A stretch of 28,530 nt of DNA from CAXQRU01 sp964226685. GTDB taxonomy: Bacteria > Pseudomonadota > Gammaproteobacteria > Pseudomonadales > Cellvibrionaceae. The notes under the pieces are model-generated. The model did no database searches. It was given only the letters and a program-made list of their open reading frames with translations, and was not told where the DNA came from. This document shows positions 8,345-17,168 of the stretch, one piece after another. The translations under genes and the position numbers were made by a program. The stretch is taken from the NCBI GenBank assembly GCA_964226685.1, contig CAXQRU010000103.1:1-28530 (forward strand), in the 5' to 3' direction. How positions within the stretch are numbered: the first letter of the stretch is position 1; the number at the start of each line of letters is the position of its first letter.

Positions 8345-9757
8345 ATGAGTGTATTACTGAATGCGCTGAAAAAGGCGGCCATAGAAAAAAAGCAGAAGGA
8401 GGCAACGAGCGGGCCAGGTACCAGTGTGGACCCAACTATCTGTGAAGAAACATCGATCACATTAAGTGAAGACACCACTGAGTCAGAAAAAATCGTAGAA
8501 CCAGAAGAAATTATCGAACTTTCCGTTGATCTTGATGATATTAAAGCCGAGCTAGACAGCGAACAAACACCGACAATAAGCGAATCGTCTGACCTTGAAG
8601 AAACAAGAATCCCAGAGCCTATAGAAACATCGTTAATCGATGACAGTGATGACATTATTACGTTACCCAATGATGAACCCCCAGTAAGCTTTCAAAGCGG
8701 CATTGAGGATCAAAAAAAAGCGCTCTTTGAACTCATCAAGAACAGCAAAAAACATCAGAAAAAAGTCGCCATTTTAAAGGGGCTTAGTTACCTGACTATT
8801 TTGCTCTTGTTAATTTTGGCTGTTGCCGTCTATTCCTTTTTAACTCTGAATCAACCAATCGTTCAGCAATTACCCACTCCGTTACCGGAAGCGGTTAATA
8901 CTCAAGCCATTGATGATAGCTTAGATCTTATTACCGGAGACCCATTTGAAGAAATCAGCGGGATTATTAACCTTCAAAAAGAACTGGACAGCCCCAATAA
9001 TATGGTCACACCCATTTCAGAAGCTGTGGTGGAAACTATTGCAAAACCGGCCTACAAACCTAATCTGAACTCAAACACCAATACCAACACCACTGTGGCG
9101 ACAAAACAAACTGACCAAGAGGCCAAACCTGAAAACACAGTCAATAATAAAATCATCATCACCAAAGGTCAGGATAAAAAAAGAGCCATTAGCGTTTATA
9201 TTAATAAGGCTTATCAAGCTTACAATAACGAGGATATGGTCACTGCCAAAAACTGGTACTTAAAGGCTCTGGAAATCGACAAAACTCACAGAGATGCATT
9301 ATTAGGGCTCGCCGCTATTGCCGTGAACCAAAATGACCCAAATACCGCGTTTAATTATTACCAAAAAAGGCTTAGTATTGCTCCCAATGATGCTTACGCT
9401 AATGCCGGCATGATCAGTTTATTTACTGATAAAAACACCAGTTCAGATGTAGAATCATCCCTTAAAACCCTACTCGACCAACATCCTAAATCGAGCCATT
9501 TGCACTTTATTCAGGGCACCATTTTAGCCAATAAAAACCAATGGCATAAGGCTCAGTCCGCATTTTTTAATGCTTGGTCATTAGAGAAAGACAATGCCAA
9601 TTACGCATTTAACTTAGCCGTTTCCCTAGAACGAATTAAACAATCTAAAACGGCAATGAATTACTATCAAATTGCAATTGATCAACACTCTAATGCCAGT
9701 CAATTTTCTAAAGAAATCGCTCTTAAGCGCCTACAAGAAATTGGAGGACAGCCATGA
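8345..9757 (+). CDS. mshN: MSHA biogenesis protein MshN-like, membrane-anchored TPR protein
   Basis: A 470-residue inner-membrane protein. The start MSVLLNALKKAAIEKKQKE is followed by an acidic, low-complexity cytoplasmic segment (about 25-115). One membrane helix lies at about 143-167, then an Asn/Thr-rich linker. The C-terminal part (about 275-465) holds TPR repeats such as AYQAYNNEDMVTAKNWYLKA and NPNTAFNYYQKRLSIAPND. MshN in Vibrio has the same layout and the same place between mshL/mshM and mshE. TPR parts of such proteins probably contact the secretin or its periplasmic partners. The gene starts three bases after mshL and its stop overlaps mshE as ATGA. Confidence 0.85.
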   Translation: MSVLLNALKKAAIEKKQKEATSGPGTSVDPTICEETSITLSEDTTESEKIVEPEEIIELSVDLDDIKAELDSEQTPTISESSDLEETRIPEPIETSLIDDSDDIITLPNDEPPVSFQSGIEDQKKALFELIKNSKKHQKKVAILKGLSYLTILLLLILAVAVYSFLTLNQPIVQQLPTPLPEAVNTQAIDDSLDLITGDPFEEISGIINLQKELDSPNNMVTPISEAVVETIAKPAYKPNLNSNTNTNTTVATKQTDQEAKPENTVNNKIIITKGQDKKRAISVYINKAYQAYNNEDMVTAKNWYLKALEIDKTHRDALLGLAAIAVNQNDPNTAFNYYQKRLSIAPNDAYANAGMISLFTDKNTSSDVESSLKTLLDQHPKSSHLHFIQGTILANKNQWHKAQSAFFNAWSLEKDNANYAFNLAVSLERIKQSKTAMNYYQIAIDQHSNASQFSKEIALKRLQEIGGQP

Positions 9758-11445
9758 GTGAAACCAAAAAAAGATTAGGCGATGAATTAATGGATCGAGG
9801 TCTATTATCGCAAGACCAATTATCTATCGCCATTATTGAACAGAAGAAAACCCAAAAGCCTTTAGGTCAACTATTGGTTGACATGGGCTTTGTCACTGAG
9901 TCTATTATTAGAGATGTACTTGGAGAATCATTGGGGCATGATAGTATTGACCTAGTCAATGTTGTGCCCGACGGTGATGCCATCGCCTGCTTGCCAAAAC
10001 AAATTGCCAGCCGCTACAAAGTACTCCCTCTAAGCCTTAACAGCAAAGAAAAGACGCTGATTCTTGCAATGACAGATACCTATGATGTGATCACCCTTGA
10101 TCGGGTACGCGCATCAGTCGATGAATCCATCACGATAAAACCAACCTTAGCTACAGAAAGTGAAATCATTAATGCTATTGATAAGTTTTACGGCTATGAA
10201 CTTTCTGTCGATGGCATCCTTAGAGAAATTGAAACTGGGGTCATTGATTATCAGAGTCTTGAAGCCAGTAATGAAGAATACAGTCAACCTATCGTTAGGC
10301 TGGTTAGCGCCATTTTGGCAGACTCAGTCAAGAATGATGCATCCGACGTGCATTTTGAGCCAGAGTCTGGCTTCCTTAGATTGCGTTATCGTATCGATGG
10401 TGTGCTAAGACAAATACGATGCTTGCATAAAAATTACTGGTCTGCAATTGCTGTCAGGCTAAAAGTTATGGCGGATTTGAATATCGCTGAAACTCGTTCT
10501 CCTCAAGATGGACGAATCAGCCTTAAAGTCAGTGGCCGCAATGTTGATTTCAGGGTTTCTGTTCAGCCCACCACTCATGGCGAAAATATTGTATTACGGG
10601 TACTGGATCGAGCTAAAGGCATCGTACCTCTTGAAAAATTAAATTTACCCGAGCGATCTTTTGACACTCTAAAATTATTAATGAATCGGCCCGAAGGCAT
10701 TATCTTAGTCACGGGGCCAACCGGTAGTGGTAAAACCACCACTTTGTATTCCATGTTGAATTATAGAAAATCCATGGAAGTGAATATTATGACTTTGGAA
10801 GACCCCGTCGAATACCCGATGGATTTAATTCGACAAACGTCAATTAGTGAAGCAGCCAAAATGGATTTCGCTAGCGGCATTCGATCCTTAATGAGACAAG
10901 ATCCTGATATCATTCTCGTGGGAGAAGTCAGAGATGAAGCCACCGCTGAAATGGCCTTTCGAGCGGCTATGACTGGCCACCAAGTGTTTACGACCTTACA
11001 TACTAATTCAGCCATTGGCGCCATTGCTCGATTGCAAGATATTGGTGTTAAGCCAGAAATCATGTCAGGCAATATTATTGGAATCATCGGTCAGCGATTA
11101 CTGCGAAGATTATGCAACCATTGTAAACAACCCAGAAAACCCGAAGAGTTTGAGCAATTTATTTTAAAAATTACAGACAGCCATACCATCTATGATGCTA
11201 AGGGTTGTGAAGAGTGTAACAATACCGGATTCAAAGGCAGGCTGTCTATTATGGAAGTACTAAAAACAGATGCCGAATTCGACGAAATGGTTGCCAGTCA
11301 TGCCACACAAGGAGAGATTAAGAAACAAGTATTAAATAATGGTTTTATCACCATGGCCGATGATGGCATACGACGAATCATCGATGGCGAAACCACCCTT
11401 GAAGAATTAGGGCGTGTCATCGACTTAACTGAGAGGCTAGCGTGA
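9754..11445 (+). CDS. mshE: Pilus extension ATPase MshE with c-di-GMP-type MshEN domain
   Basis: A 563-residue hexameric motor ATPase of the GspE/PilB family. The N-terminus carries the two 24-residue MshEN motifs in register: 7-30 (RLGDELMDRGLLSQ to Q30) and 36-59 (PLGQLLVDMGFVTE onwards), with a 5-residue spacer. In Vibrio MshE this arrangement binds c-di-GMP. Walker A is GPTGSGKT at 321-328, the Walker B region DPDIILVGEVRDEAT starts at 383, and the His box has GHQVFTTLHTNSA. Four cysteines (454, 457, 485, 488) form the zinc-binding CM domain. GGAGGA six bases before ATG is a strong ribosome site. Control of pilus extension by c-di-GMP is likely by family knowledge. Confidence 0.96.
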   Translation: MSETKKRLGDELMDRGLLSQDQLSIAIIEQKKTQKPLGQLLVDMGFVTESIIRDVLGESLGHDSIDLVNVVPDGDAIACLPKQIASRYKVLPLSLNSKEKTLILAMTDTYDVITLDRVRASVDESITIKPTLATESEIINAIDKFYGYELSVDGILREIETGVIDYQSLEASNEEYSQPIVRLVSAILADSVKNDASDVHFEPESGFLRLRYRIDGVLRQIRCLHKNYWSAIAVRLKVMADLNIAETRSPQDGRISLKVSGRNVDFRVSVQPTTHGENIVLRVLDRAKGIVPLEKLNLPERSFDTLKLLMNRPEGIILVTGPTGSGKTTTLYSMLNYRKSMEVNIMTLEDPVEYPMDLIRQTSISEAAKMDFASGIRSLMRQDPDIILVGEVRDEATAEMAFRAAMTGHQVFTTLHTNSAIGAIARLQDIGVKPEIMSGNIIGIIGQRLLRRLCNHCKQPRKPEEFEQFILKITDSHTIYDAKGCEECNNTGFKGRLSIMEVLKTDAEFDEMVASHATQGEIKKQVLNNGFITMADDGIRRIIDGETTLEELGRVIDLTERLA

Positions 11446-11446
11446 T

Positions 11447-12655
11447 ATGCCACTCTTTAAATACAAAGCCATGGATGACATCGGAAAAATTCATAAGGGC
11501 CGAATGCATGGCAATAATGTATTTGAAATTGAGCAGCGCCTGAGTGATCAAAAATACGATTTGATTAATTGCAATCAAATATCTTCATCAAAAGGCTTAA
11601 AAATTTTCAAGCAGGCTCTCACTCGAGAAGAACTGATTAATTTTGTTTTTCAATTACAGCAATTAACCAAAGCTGGAGTACCGCTGATTGAGAGCTTACA
11701 CGATTTACGAGATAGCGCTCCTAATGGTTATTATCGGGATGTTCTTGGCTCCCTGAGCGAAGATATTGAAGGCGGGAAAACGTTTTCTCAAGCTCTAGAA
11801 GCTCACCCTAATGACTTTGACCACGTATTCGTTTCACTAATTACGGTAGGTGAAGAATCGGGAACCTTATCTCGCGTACTCAATGACATGGGTGAAACCA
11901 TGCGTTGGATTGATGAGCTCATTGCTCAAACTAAAAAAATCATGATATATCCCTCTATTGTTGGCACGATTATTTTAGCTGTCAGTATTTTTTTAATGGT
12001 CTGGCTAGTACCTCAAATTATTCCAGTAATAGAGGATATGGGTGGAGAAATTCCTGGTCAAACCCAAGCTCTGATTGCCACTTCAGATTTTTTCGCAAAT
12101 TACTGGCCATTATTAATCACATTGCCATTTATTATCTTTTTTTCAATTAAATTTTTAACCAAGCGTAGTGATCGAATCCGGCTTTGGGTCGACAAGTTCA
12201 AACTAGTCATCCCAATATTTGGAAATTTAAGCCTTAAAATTAAACTAGCTAGATTGGTTAGCTACACGGCTTTACTGTACAGTTCAGGCATCACTATCAT
12301 CCGATCATTAGAAATTGGCAAAGAGTTGGTCAACAACAGCGTATTATACAATGCCATTGAAGAAGCCAAAATGCATATCACTGACGGTAACAGTATCAGT
12401 AAATCATTTGAAAAAACCAATATTTTTCCAACGTTAGTCGTCAGAATGATTAAAATAGGTGAAAGCACCGGCAACCTAGAAGAGTCTTTACTCAATGTCA
12501 GTTATTTTTATAACCGAGAAGTTAAAGAGACCGTTGCTACCATCGAACCCGCTATTGGACCAATACTGACCGTGGTGATGGGGGTATTATTAGGCTGGAT
12601 TATGCTCTCTGTTTTAGGGCCCGTTTGGGATACGGTAGGAGGGATATCACAGTGA
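11447..12655 (+). CDS. mshG: Pilus inner-membrane platform protein MshG (GspF/PilC family)
   Basis: A 402-residue polytopic inner-membrane protein that couples the motor ATPase to pilin assembly. Two GspF domains are visible: about 60-190 with FVFQLQQLTKAGVPLIESL and GGKTFSQALEAHP, and about 265-395 with YTALLYSSGITIIRSLEI and MIKIGESTGNLEESL. Membrane helices lie near 166-194, 218-237 and 372-395. The gene begins one base after mshE and its last codon overlaps the next gene as GTGA. Length is typical of the family. Confidence 0.94.
   Translation: MPLFKYKAMDDIGKIHKGRMHGNNVFEIEQRLSDQKYDLINCNQISSSKGLKIFKQALTREELINFVFQLQQLTKAGVPLIESLHDLRDSAPNGYYRDVLGSLSEDIEGGKTFSQALEAHPNDFDHVFVSLITVGEESGTLSRVLNDMGETMRWIDELIAQTKKIMIYPSIVGTIILAVSIFLMVWLVPQIIPVIEDMGGEIPGQTQALIATSDFFANYWPLLITLPFIIFFSIKFLTKRSDRIRLWVDKFKLVIPIFGNLSLKIKLARLVSYTALLYSSGITIIRSLEIGKELVNNSVLYNAIEEAKMHITDGNSISKSFEKTNIFPTLVVRMIKIGESTGNLEESLLNVSYFYNREVKETVATIEPAIGPILTVVMGVLLGWIMLSVLGPVWDTVGGISQ
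12637..12643 (+). promoter_or_regulatory. Ribosome binding site that sets a GTG start
   Basis: AGGAGGG lies eight bases before GTG at 12652, inside the end of mshG. It decides the start of the next gene, since an upstream in-frame TTG at 12625 would put this site within the coding region. Confidence 0.75.
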
Positions 12656-14232
12656 TCAGGCATATCCTCTATTTTTCTGGAATACAAATTTACGCACACT
12701 TATGGCGCTCAAAAAAATTATTATCGAGCACTAGCTTTAATACTGACCAAGACGGTTTTGAGTTATTCTCAACCTATATTGACGCTCATAAAAACCAGGA
12801 AATACGAATTTTAGTGGATATGTATGAGGAAGATTTCCGAAAGGAAACACTACCCAACGTTATTGGATCAGATCGAAAAGCCATTATTGAACGGCTTATC
12901 TCCAAGCATTACAGAGATGAAAAATACACCTACTCTCATAAACTAAGCCGCAACAAATCTGGTCGAAAGGATGCACAAGTATTACTGTGCGCTTTAAGTG
13001 AAAGCCACGTTTTTGAGCAATTTATTAATACCCTTGAAAAATACCAATGTATAATTTCTGGAATTTGGTCACTACCTGTTATCGGAAAATCCCTATTAAA
13101 GCAATTACAAATAAAGGCAGAATATACATTAGTTTTATCACAACAAACGCCCAACCACCAAAGAGAAATTTTTTTCAATAATTTTGATCTTTGTTTTTCA
13201 AGAAAAACGCCTATTGATTGGACGTCTGATGGCAGCCATGTATTTTATGAAAAAGTTGAGCAAATTCATAAATTTATAACCAACCAAAGAATGATGGGAT
13301 TACAGGATCAACTGGATGTGGTATGTATTTATAGTGATAAAAATGCACACACCTTAAAGAATACAGAGCATAATATAGGCTCGCTTAATTATCATTTTTT
13401 TCCTATCGATAATCTTTTAAAAAAATTGGGCATAAAGTCAGAAATCAGTGATCATGGCAATATAATATATAGTTATATTTGCTCAACTTTGCCCGCACGA
13501 ACAAATCATTACGCGACCAACACACAAAGAGATCGATACTTCACCAATTCCTATAAAAAAATCATTCAAGGATCATGCTCTATCGCCTCTGCTGTTATGA
13601 TAGCCATTAGCGCCATTGCCATTACTAACCACTACCAAATAACCAAGGAGATTGAAAACAAAGAAATGGAATTTTCAGACCTCTATAATTTTTATCAAGA
13701 AAATTATGCTAACTATGAAAGCGAGTTGGCAACAGTTGATGATCTGGCTTTTACATCGGATAGCGCCAACCAACTCCTCTCGTTATCCAAGAGAACACCA
13801 TTTTCTCTATTCCCAGACATCAGCCAAGTCTATTCACAGCAACAGTTTTCACCATTGATGCTAACTGGCATAAGTTGGTCAGTCGATGTTGGCCTTAATA
13901 GAGAAAGCAAAATGGCTATTTTTAGTAAGGATGGAGAGTATATTGAGGAGGAGTCAGATGGTGAGTCATCTTTGTACACCATGAGCTTATCGGGATCTTT
14001 AAAGACACAAAATACTCTTTATCGAGATAATGTTGCCTTGATTAATGAATGGAAAAAACAAATACAAACTATAGATTCGGTCAAAAAAATTGCCTTGATT
14101 AAAATACCCAACGACATCAGGCAAAAAAGTGAATTTAGTGACAACCTTAATAAGAATTCGGAAATTAACCCTAATAACTTTCAATATGAGTTGTTAATGG
14201 AGATAGTTTATGATCACCATAAGACGCCATAA
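12652..14232 (+). CDS. Bitopic PilM/PilN-like pilus assembly protein of unclear family
   Basis: A 526-residue protein with a long cytoplasmic part (1-303), one membrane helix (about 304-324) and a periplasmic part of about 200 residues starting with a probable coiled coil. This layout is that of GspL or fused PilM-PilN, and its place before a PilO-like gene fits an assembly-platform role like MshI. No clear actin-fold nucleotide motif is seen. The segment at 56-68 (DMYEEDFRKETLP) and the SDRKAII, SGRKDAQVLLCAL and SGIWSLPVIG stretches resemble, from memory, an uncharacterised family found with pilus-like clusters in betaproteobacteria. The sequence is AT-rich. GTG start with a strong ribosome site; it overlaps mshG by 4 bases and the next gene by 23. 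Symbol withheld because MshI identity is not shown. Confidence 0.75.
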   Translation: MIRHILYFSGIQIYAHLWRSKKLLSSTSFNTDQDGFELFSTYIDAHKNQEIRILVDMYEEDFRKETLPNVIGSDRKAIIERLISKHYRDEKYTYSHKLSRNKSGRKDAQVLLCALSESHVFEQFINTLEKYQCIISGIWSLPVIGKSLLKQLQIKAEYTLVLSQQTPNHQREIFFNNFDLCFSRKTPIDWTSDGSHVFYEKVEQIHKFITNQRMMGLQDQLDVVCIYSDKNAHTLKNTEHNIGSLNYHFFPIDNLLKKLGIKSEISDHGNIIYSYICSTLPARTNHYATNTQRDRYFTNSYKKIIQGSCSIASAVMIAISAIAITNHYQITKEIENKEMEFSDLYNFYQENYANYESELATVDDLAFTSDSANQLLSLSKRTPFSLFPDISQVYSQQQFSPLMLTGISWSVDVGLNRESKMAIFSKDGEYIEEESDGESSLYTMSLSGSLKTQNTLYRDNVALINEWKKQIQTIDSVKKIALIKIPNDIRQKSEFSDNLNKNSEINPNNFQYELLMEIVYDHHKTP

Positions 14233-14830
14233 AGAAATCAAAAAAACACTCTTTATCTTTGGAACTTTGTTACTAGTCGCCATTGGTATACTCAGCATTA
14301 GCCTATCGATTTTTTTAGAAACACAAGAGAAACACGCCATACTAGAACAAAAAATACAATCACAGAGATCACTGAACGAATTATCTAGAGAATCAGTTGA
14401 GAGATTATCTGACTATTCGCCATTATTTAAATCACATATAGACAAAGGCATTATTGGCTTACCTAACCGTTTGCAATGGGCTGAAACCATTTATAATATT
14501 GCCAGCGGCAACAACCAGAGTGAAGTAGTCTTTACTTTGAGAAAAACCGAAGTGATCGATGCCATTGATCCTCTTTACACCGATGGTATTACCATTAGAA
14601 AAACACCCATGACTATATTCATAAACTCAGCACATGAGGGCATAGTCTATGACTTTTTTAATGATCTCAAGCAACAAGCAAATGGTGTGTTTTTAATAGA
14701 TGAATGTTCAATAGAATACGTTGACAAAAAGAGTAGCAATATCAATGTTTTTTATCCAATCAAAACTCAGTGCTTATTGAATTGGTACACGATCGAAAAC
14801 ACTGTGCAACAAAATATAGGGATGAACTGA
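14210..14830 (+). CDS. PilO/MshJ-like inner-membrane protein
   Basis: A 206-residue bitopic protein: short basic N-terminus, membrane helix at about 13-36, predicted coiled coil (about 37-65) and a small periplasmic domain with two cysteines near 165-188 (DECSIEY, KTQCLLNWY) that could pair. This is the topology of PilO/GspM/MshJ platform proteins. The sequence itself is too divergent to name from reading. GGAG seven bases upstream of ATG, within the preceding gene, supports the start. It probably partners the 526-residue protein before it and the small periplasmic protein after it, whose start overlaps its stop by one base. Confidence 0.7.
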   Translation: MITIRRHKEIKKTLFIFGTLLLVAIGILSISLSIFLETQEKHAILEQKIQSQRSLNELSRESVERLSDYSPLFKSHIDKGIIGLPNRLQWAETIYNIASGNNQSEVVFTLRKTEVIDAIDPLYTDGITIRKTPMTIFINSAHEGIVYDFFNDLKQQANGVFLIDECSIEYVDKKSSNINVFYPIKTQCLLNWYTIENTVQQNIGMN

Positions 14831-15222
14831 TGAGACTACTTGTATTTTTAATAACAGTCACCCCCCTCATAGTATCTGCTAAAGAGTATCCCTTCGGCCG
14901 ACTCTTTACTACCCCTCAAGAAAGAGCTTACTTAGATGCTCCAGCACCACAAAGCCAAGAGTCTTCTGAAACAATCCTCGATGATCGAGTTTACCTATCG
15001 GGATTTATTGTTAGAGAAGATGGAAAAAATACCGTCTGGATTAATGGTGAAGGTATCCCTAGCTCACAAGCCATGGGGAATTTAATCATTAGCAATCCCA
15101 ACACATCCTCTGGAACAGTGTATATAAGACAAGGTAAGAGTGCACAGCAATTAAAACCGGGGCAAGTTTGGAATCCCAATGATGGCAAAGTTCAAGAGCG
15201 ATATCAGCATGATATACCCTAA
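14830..15222 (+). CDS. Small periplasmic MshK/PilP-like protein
   Basis: A 130-residue protein with a Sec signal peptide (MRLLVFLITVTPLIVSA, cleavage near residue 17). The mature start holds GRLFTTPQERAYLDA, then a Pro/Ser-rich stretch and a short beta domain (about 52-115: VYLSGFIVREDG, VWINGE, VYIRQGKSAQQLKPGQVW). This small-domain pattern resembles MshK and the PilP/GspC pilotin-like group that links platform and secretin. An upstream in-frame ATG at 14770 exists, but the internal ATG at 14830 starts the signal peptide and overlaps the previous stop as TGATG. The LFTTPxERxxLD motif recalls small proteins beside pilus-like clusters in other proteobacteria; this is from memory. Confidence 0.7.
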   Translation: MRLLVFLITVTPLIVSAKEYPFGRLFTTPQERAYLDAPAPQSQESSETILDDRVYLSGFIVREDGKNTVWINGEGIPSSQAMGNLIISNPNTSSGTVYIRQGKSAQQLKPGQVWNPNDGKVQERYQHDIP

Positions 15223-16258
15223 ACAACAGGGCGCTGCGCTTTTACTTATTCTCACTTTTTTAGTGATGATTTTTTCTTTAACACTCATCAAAACGTTATC
15301 CATTAACCAACAAACTTCTGAAAGACAACAAAGCTCTCAAAGCGCCCTCGTGCAAGCCAAAGACGCACTGATGGGTTATGCCTTATTGCAAAATCCTCCA
15401 GGTCGCCTGCCCTGTCCTGACACGAATAATGATGGTCTTGCCAACCCGCTAGGAAATACCTGCCAAAGCGCCATTGGTCAACTGCCTTACAAAACACTGG
15501 GTATCGGTGAGATTAAAGATGGACAAGGTAATTTGCTGTGGTATGCGGTCGATGCGAGCGCTGTCAACACATCCGGTCTAAATTTCAATAGTTCATCAAC
15601 CACTAACTTAACGGTTAATCAACAAGCGGCCATCGCTGTGATTATTGCACCTGGAATAGCCATTAATAATCAACAAAGAAATACTCTTGCTCGCAGTGAA
15701 TATTTAGAGGGCAGCAATGCTACTAGCATCACTACATTTGAAACCACAGGTAACGATACGCTACTGCCATTGGAAACCAATAGCTTCTGGGCATTAATGG
15801 AAAAAAAAGTGGTATCGGAAGCTAAAAAAATATTGGACGCCTACTTTAGTGCTTGTGGCTCATACCCCTTTGCAGCAAGCTTTGGGCAAAGCCCAACTGA
15901 CAGCGTCGCCAATTTACATTCGGGAAACTTTCCCATGAATCAAGCCCTGCCAGAGGATTGGAATAGTGGCTGTGCTAGTGGGATAAGTCCAACCAGTTGG
16001 CTGGTTAGCCACTGGGACCAACAATTATTGATTGAGTTTTGTGTATCGGGCAATTCTTGTCTACTCATTAACGGCGACGATAATACTACCGTACCACTGC
16101 TAATCCTGGCTCCAGGCGTCCCATTAGCAGGACAGTCACGCCCCAGTACACAATTGAGCAATTATTTTGAACAAGAAAATAGTGATCAAGATGGTATTTA
16201 TTGGTTCAGTAAAATAGGCTCCATCAATGAGGTGTTAAATGACACGCTGCACTACTAG
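15209..16258 (+). CDS. Pilin-like protein lacking Glu5, possible GspK/PilX-type minor component
   Basis: A 349-residue exported protein. After the short leader MIYPKQQG comes AALLLILTFLVMIFSLTLIK, a pilin-like membrane stretch that lacks the usual Glu at mature position 5, as in GspK-type minor pseudopilins. A domain with GRLPCPDTNNDG, a Cys in NTCQSAIG, and DGQGNLLWYAV follows (about 60-110), also found in the next gene. More cysteines occur near 214, 254, 277 and 283. Three starts are possible: 15179, 15182 and 15209. The last was chosen because it gives a short prepilin-type leader and a 14-base overlap with the previous gene; the ribosome site (AAGAG) is weak. Role at the pilus tip is inference. 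Confidence 0.7.
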   Translation: MIYPKQQGAALLLILTFLVMIFSLTLIKTLSINQQTSERQQSSQSALVQAKDALMGYALLQNPPGRLPCPDTNNDGLANPLGNTCQSAIGQLPYKTLGIGEIKDGQGNLLWYAVDASAVNTSGLNFNSSSTTNLTVNQQAAIAVIIAPGIAINNQQRNTLARSEYLEGSNATSITTFETTGNDTLLPLETNSFWALMEKKVVSEAKKILDAYFSACGSYPFAASFGQSPTDSVANLHSGNFPMNQALPEDWNSGCASGISPTSWLVSHWDQQLLIEFCVSGNSCLLINGDDNTTVPLLILAPGVPLAGQSRPSTQLSNYFEQENSDQDGIYWFSKIGSINEVLNDTLHY

Positions 16259-16934
16259 CCTACAACAAAACAAAGGCTTTTCACTCATAGAAATGGCCGT
16301 TGTATTGGTGATTCTCGCTTTTATCATCGGCAGCTTAGTGGTGCCCATCAGCACCATACGTGATACCCAAAAACGCGATGAAGCTGAGCAAGAAAACCAA
16401 GAAATCACCGAGGCCATTTTAGGTTACGCCATGGCCAATGGCTACTTGCCCTGCCCGGCGAGCGCCGCCACTAACGGTAATGAAAATCGCAATGGCAGCA
16501 ATGACTGCTTAACCGAACACGGTTTTGTCCCGGCCCTAACACTGGGTTTGAGAGGCATGAGGGACGATCAAGGGCGCCTACTTGACCCCTGGAATCAACC
16601 CTATCGTTACAGCTTAACGAATATCAATAACTGGGAATACGCCAAAAATATTCAACTCAATAGCACTAGCCCAGATTATCAAATTTGCGATCAAGCCGGC
16701 TGCGCAGGCACCTCCGTACTGGCCAGCCAGGTGGTGTTTGTGGTGTTTTCACTTGGCAATGATGGTGCTCAAACCACCACATCACCTGACCAGCTAGAAA
16801 ATACCGATAATGACAACGACTTTGTCACCCGTGAACTAACCGATGCGACCGGAACCGAATTTAATGACTTAATTCACTGGGTCTCCACCCATGAACTGGT
16901 GGTTCAATTGGTTCGCGCAGGACAATTGAATTAG
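16239..16934 (+). CDS. Type IV prepilin-like protein with LPCP/Cys domain
   Basis: A 231-residue prepilin. The leader ends KG and the mature start is FSLIEMAVVLVILAFIIGSL, with Glu at mature position 5; cleavage is expected after Gly13. The globular part begins with YAMANGYLPCPASAAT, a second Cys in NDCLTEHGFVPAL, then MRDDQGRLLDPWNQPYRYS, and a later Cys pair in ICDQAGC. It shares the LPCP...C...DxxG layout with the gene before it. GAGGTG four bases before ATG gives the ribosome site, and it overlaps the previous gene by 20 bases. It closes the operon; no terminator is seen. It could be the main fibre subunit or a minor one. The gene's last 74 bases overlap an opposing small gene. Confidence 0.85.
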   Translation: MTRCTTSLQQNKGFSLIEMAVVLVILAFIIGSLVVPISTIRDTQKRDEAEQENQEITEAILGYAMANGYLPCPASAATNGNENRNGSNDCLTEHGFVPALTLGLRGMRDDQGRLLDPWNQPYRYSLTNINNWEYAKNIQLNSTSPDYQICDQAGCAGTSVLASQVVFVVFSLGNDGAQTTTSPDQLENTDNDNDFVTRELTDATGTEFNDLIHWVSTHELVVQLVRAGQLN

Positions 16935-17136
16935 GGCTTTGAGAATTAGGTGCATGTCCCAGGTATAAGATCGTTAACACCACAAATAATATTGGCATGG
17001 GCACATCCAGCCATTGACCCATCTCGATAAAGAACACGCCTAAAAAGGATGCCCAGAAAATGGTCGCAATACAAATAGGGGCTAGACTTGAAGGTCTATG
17101 CAAAACTAATAAAGAGTTACCGAAGTGATTATCCAT
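16861..17136 (-). CDS. Small two-helix membrane protein, unknown function
   Basis: A 91-residue product with two hydrophobic helices (about 18-37 and 46-61), the first containing PICIATIFWASFLGVFFIE, and a Pro-rich hydrophilic tail. Not recognised. It is supported as a real gene by AAGGA (plus-strand 17143-17147) six bases before ATG and by a near-consensus promoter just upstream. A longer reading from 17151 lacks these spacings. It ends inside, and antisense to, the last pilin gene, over 74 bases. It could therefore also make a transcript that interferes with the end of the pilus operon. It might also be a rapidly evolving orphan. The protein has not been matched to any family. Confidence 0.55.
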   Translation of the reverse strand: MDNHFGNSLLVLHRPSSLAPICIATIFWASFLGVFFIEMGQWLDVPMPILFVVLTILYLGHAPNSQSPNSIVLREPIEPPVHGWRPSELSH

Positions 17137-17168
17137 ATGAAATCCTTCCATTTCAAAACCAAAAGGTC

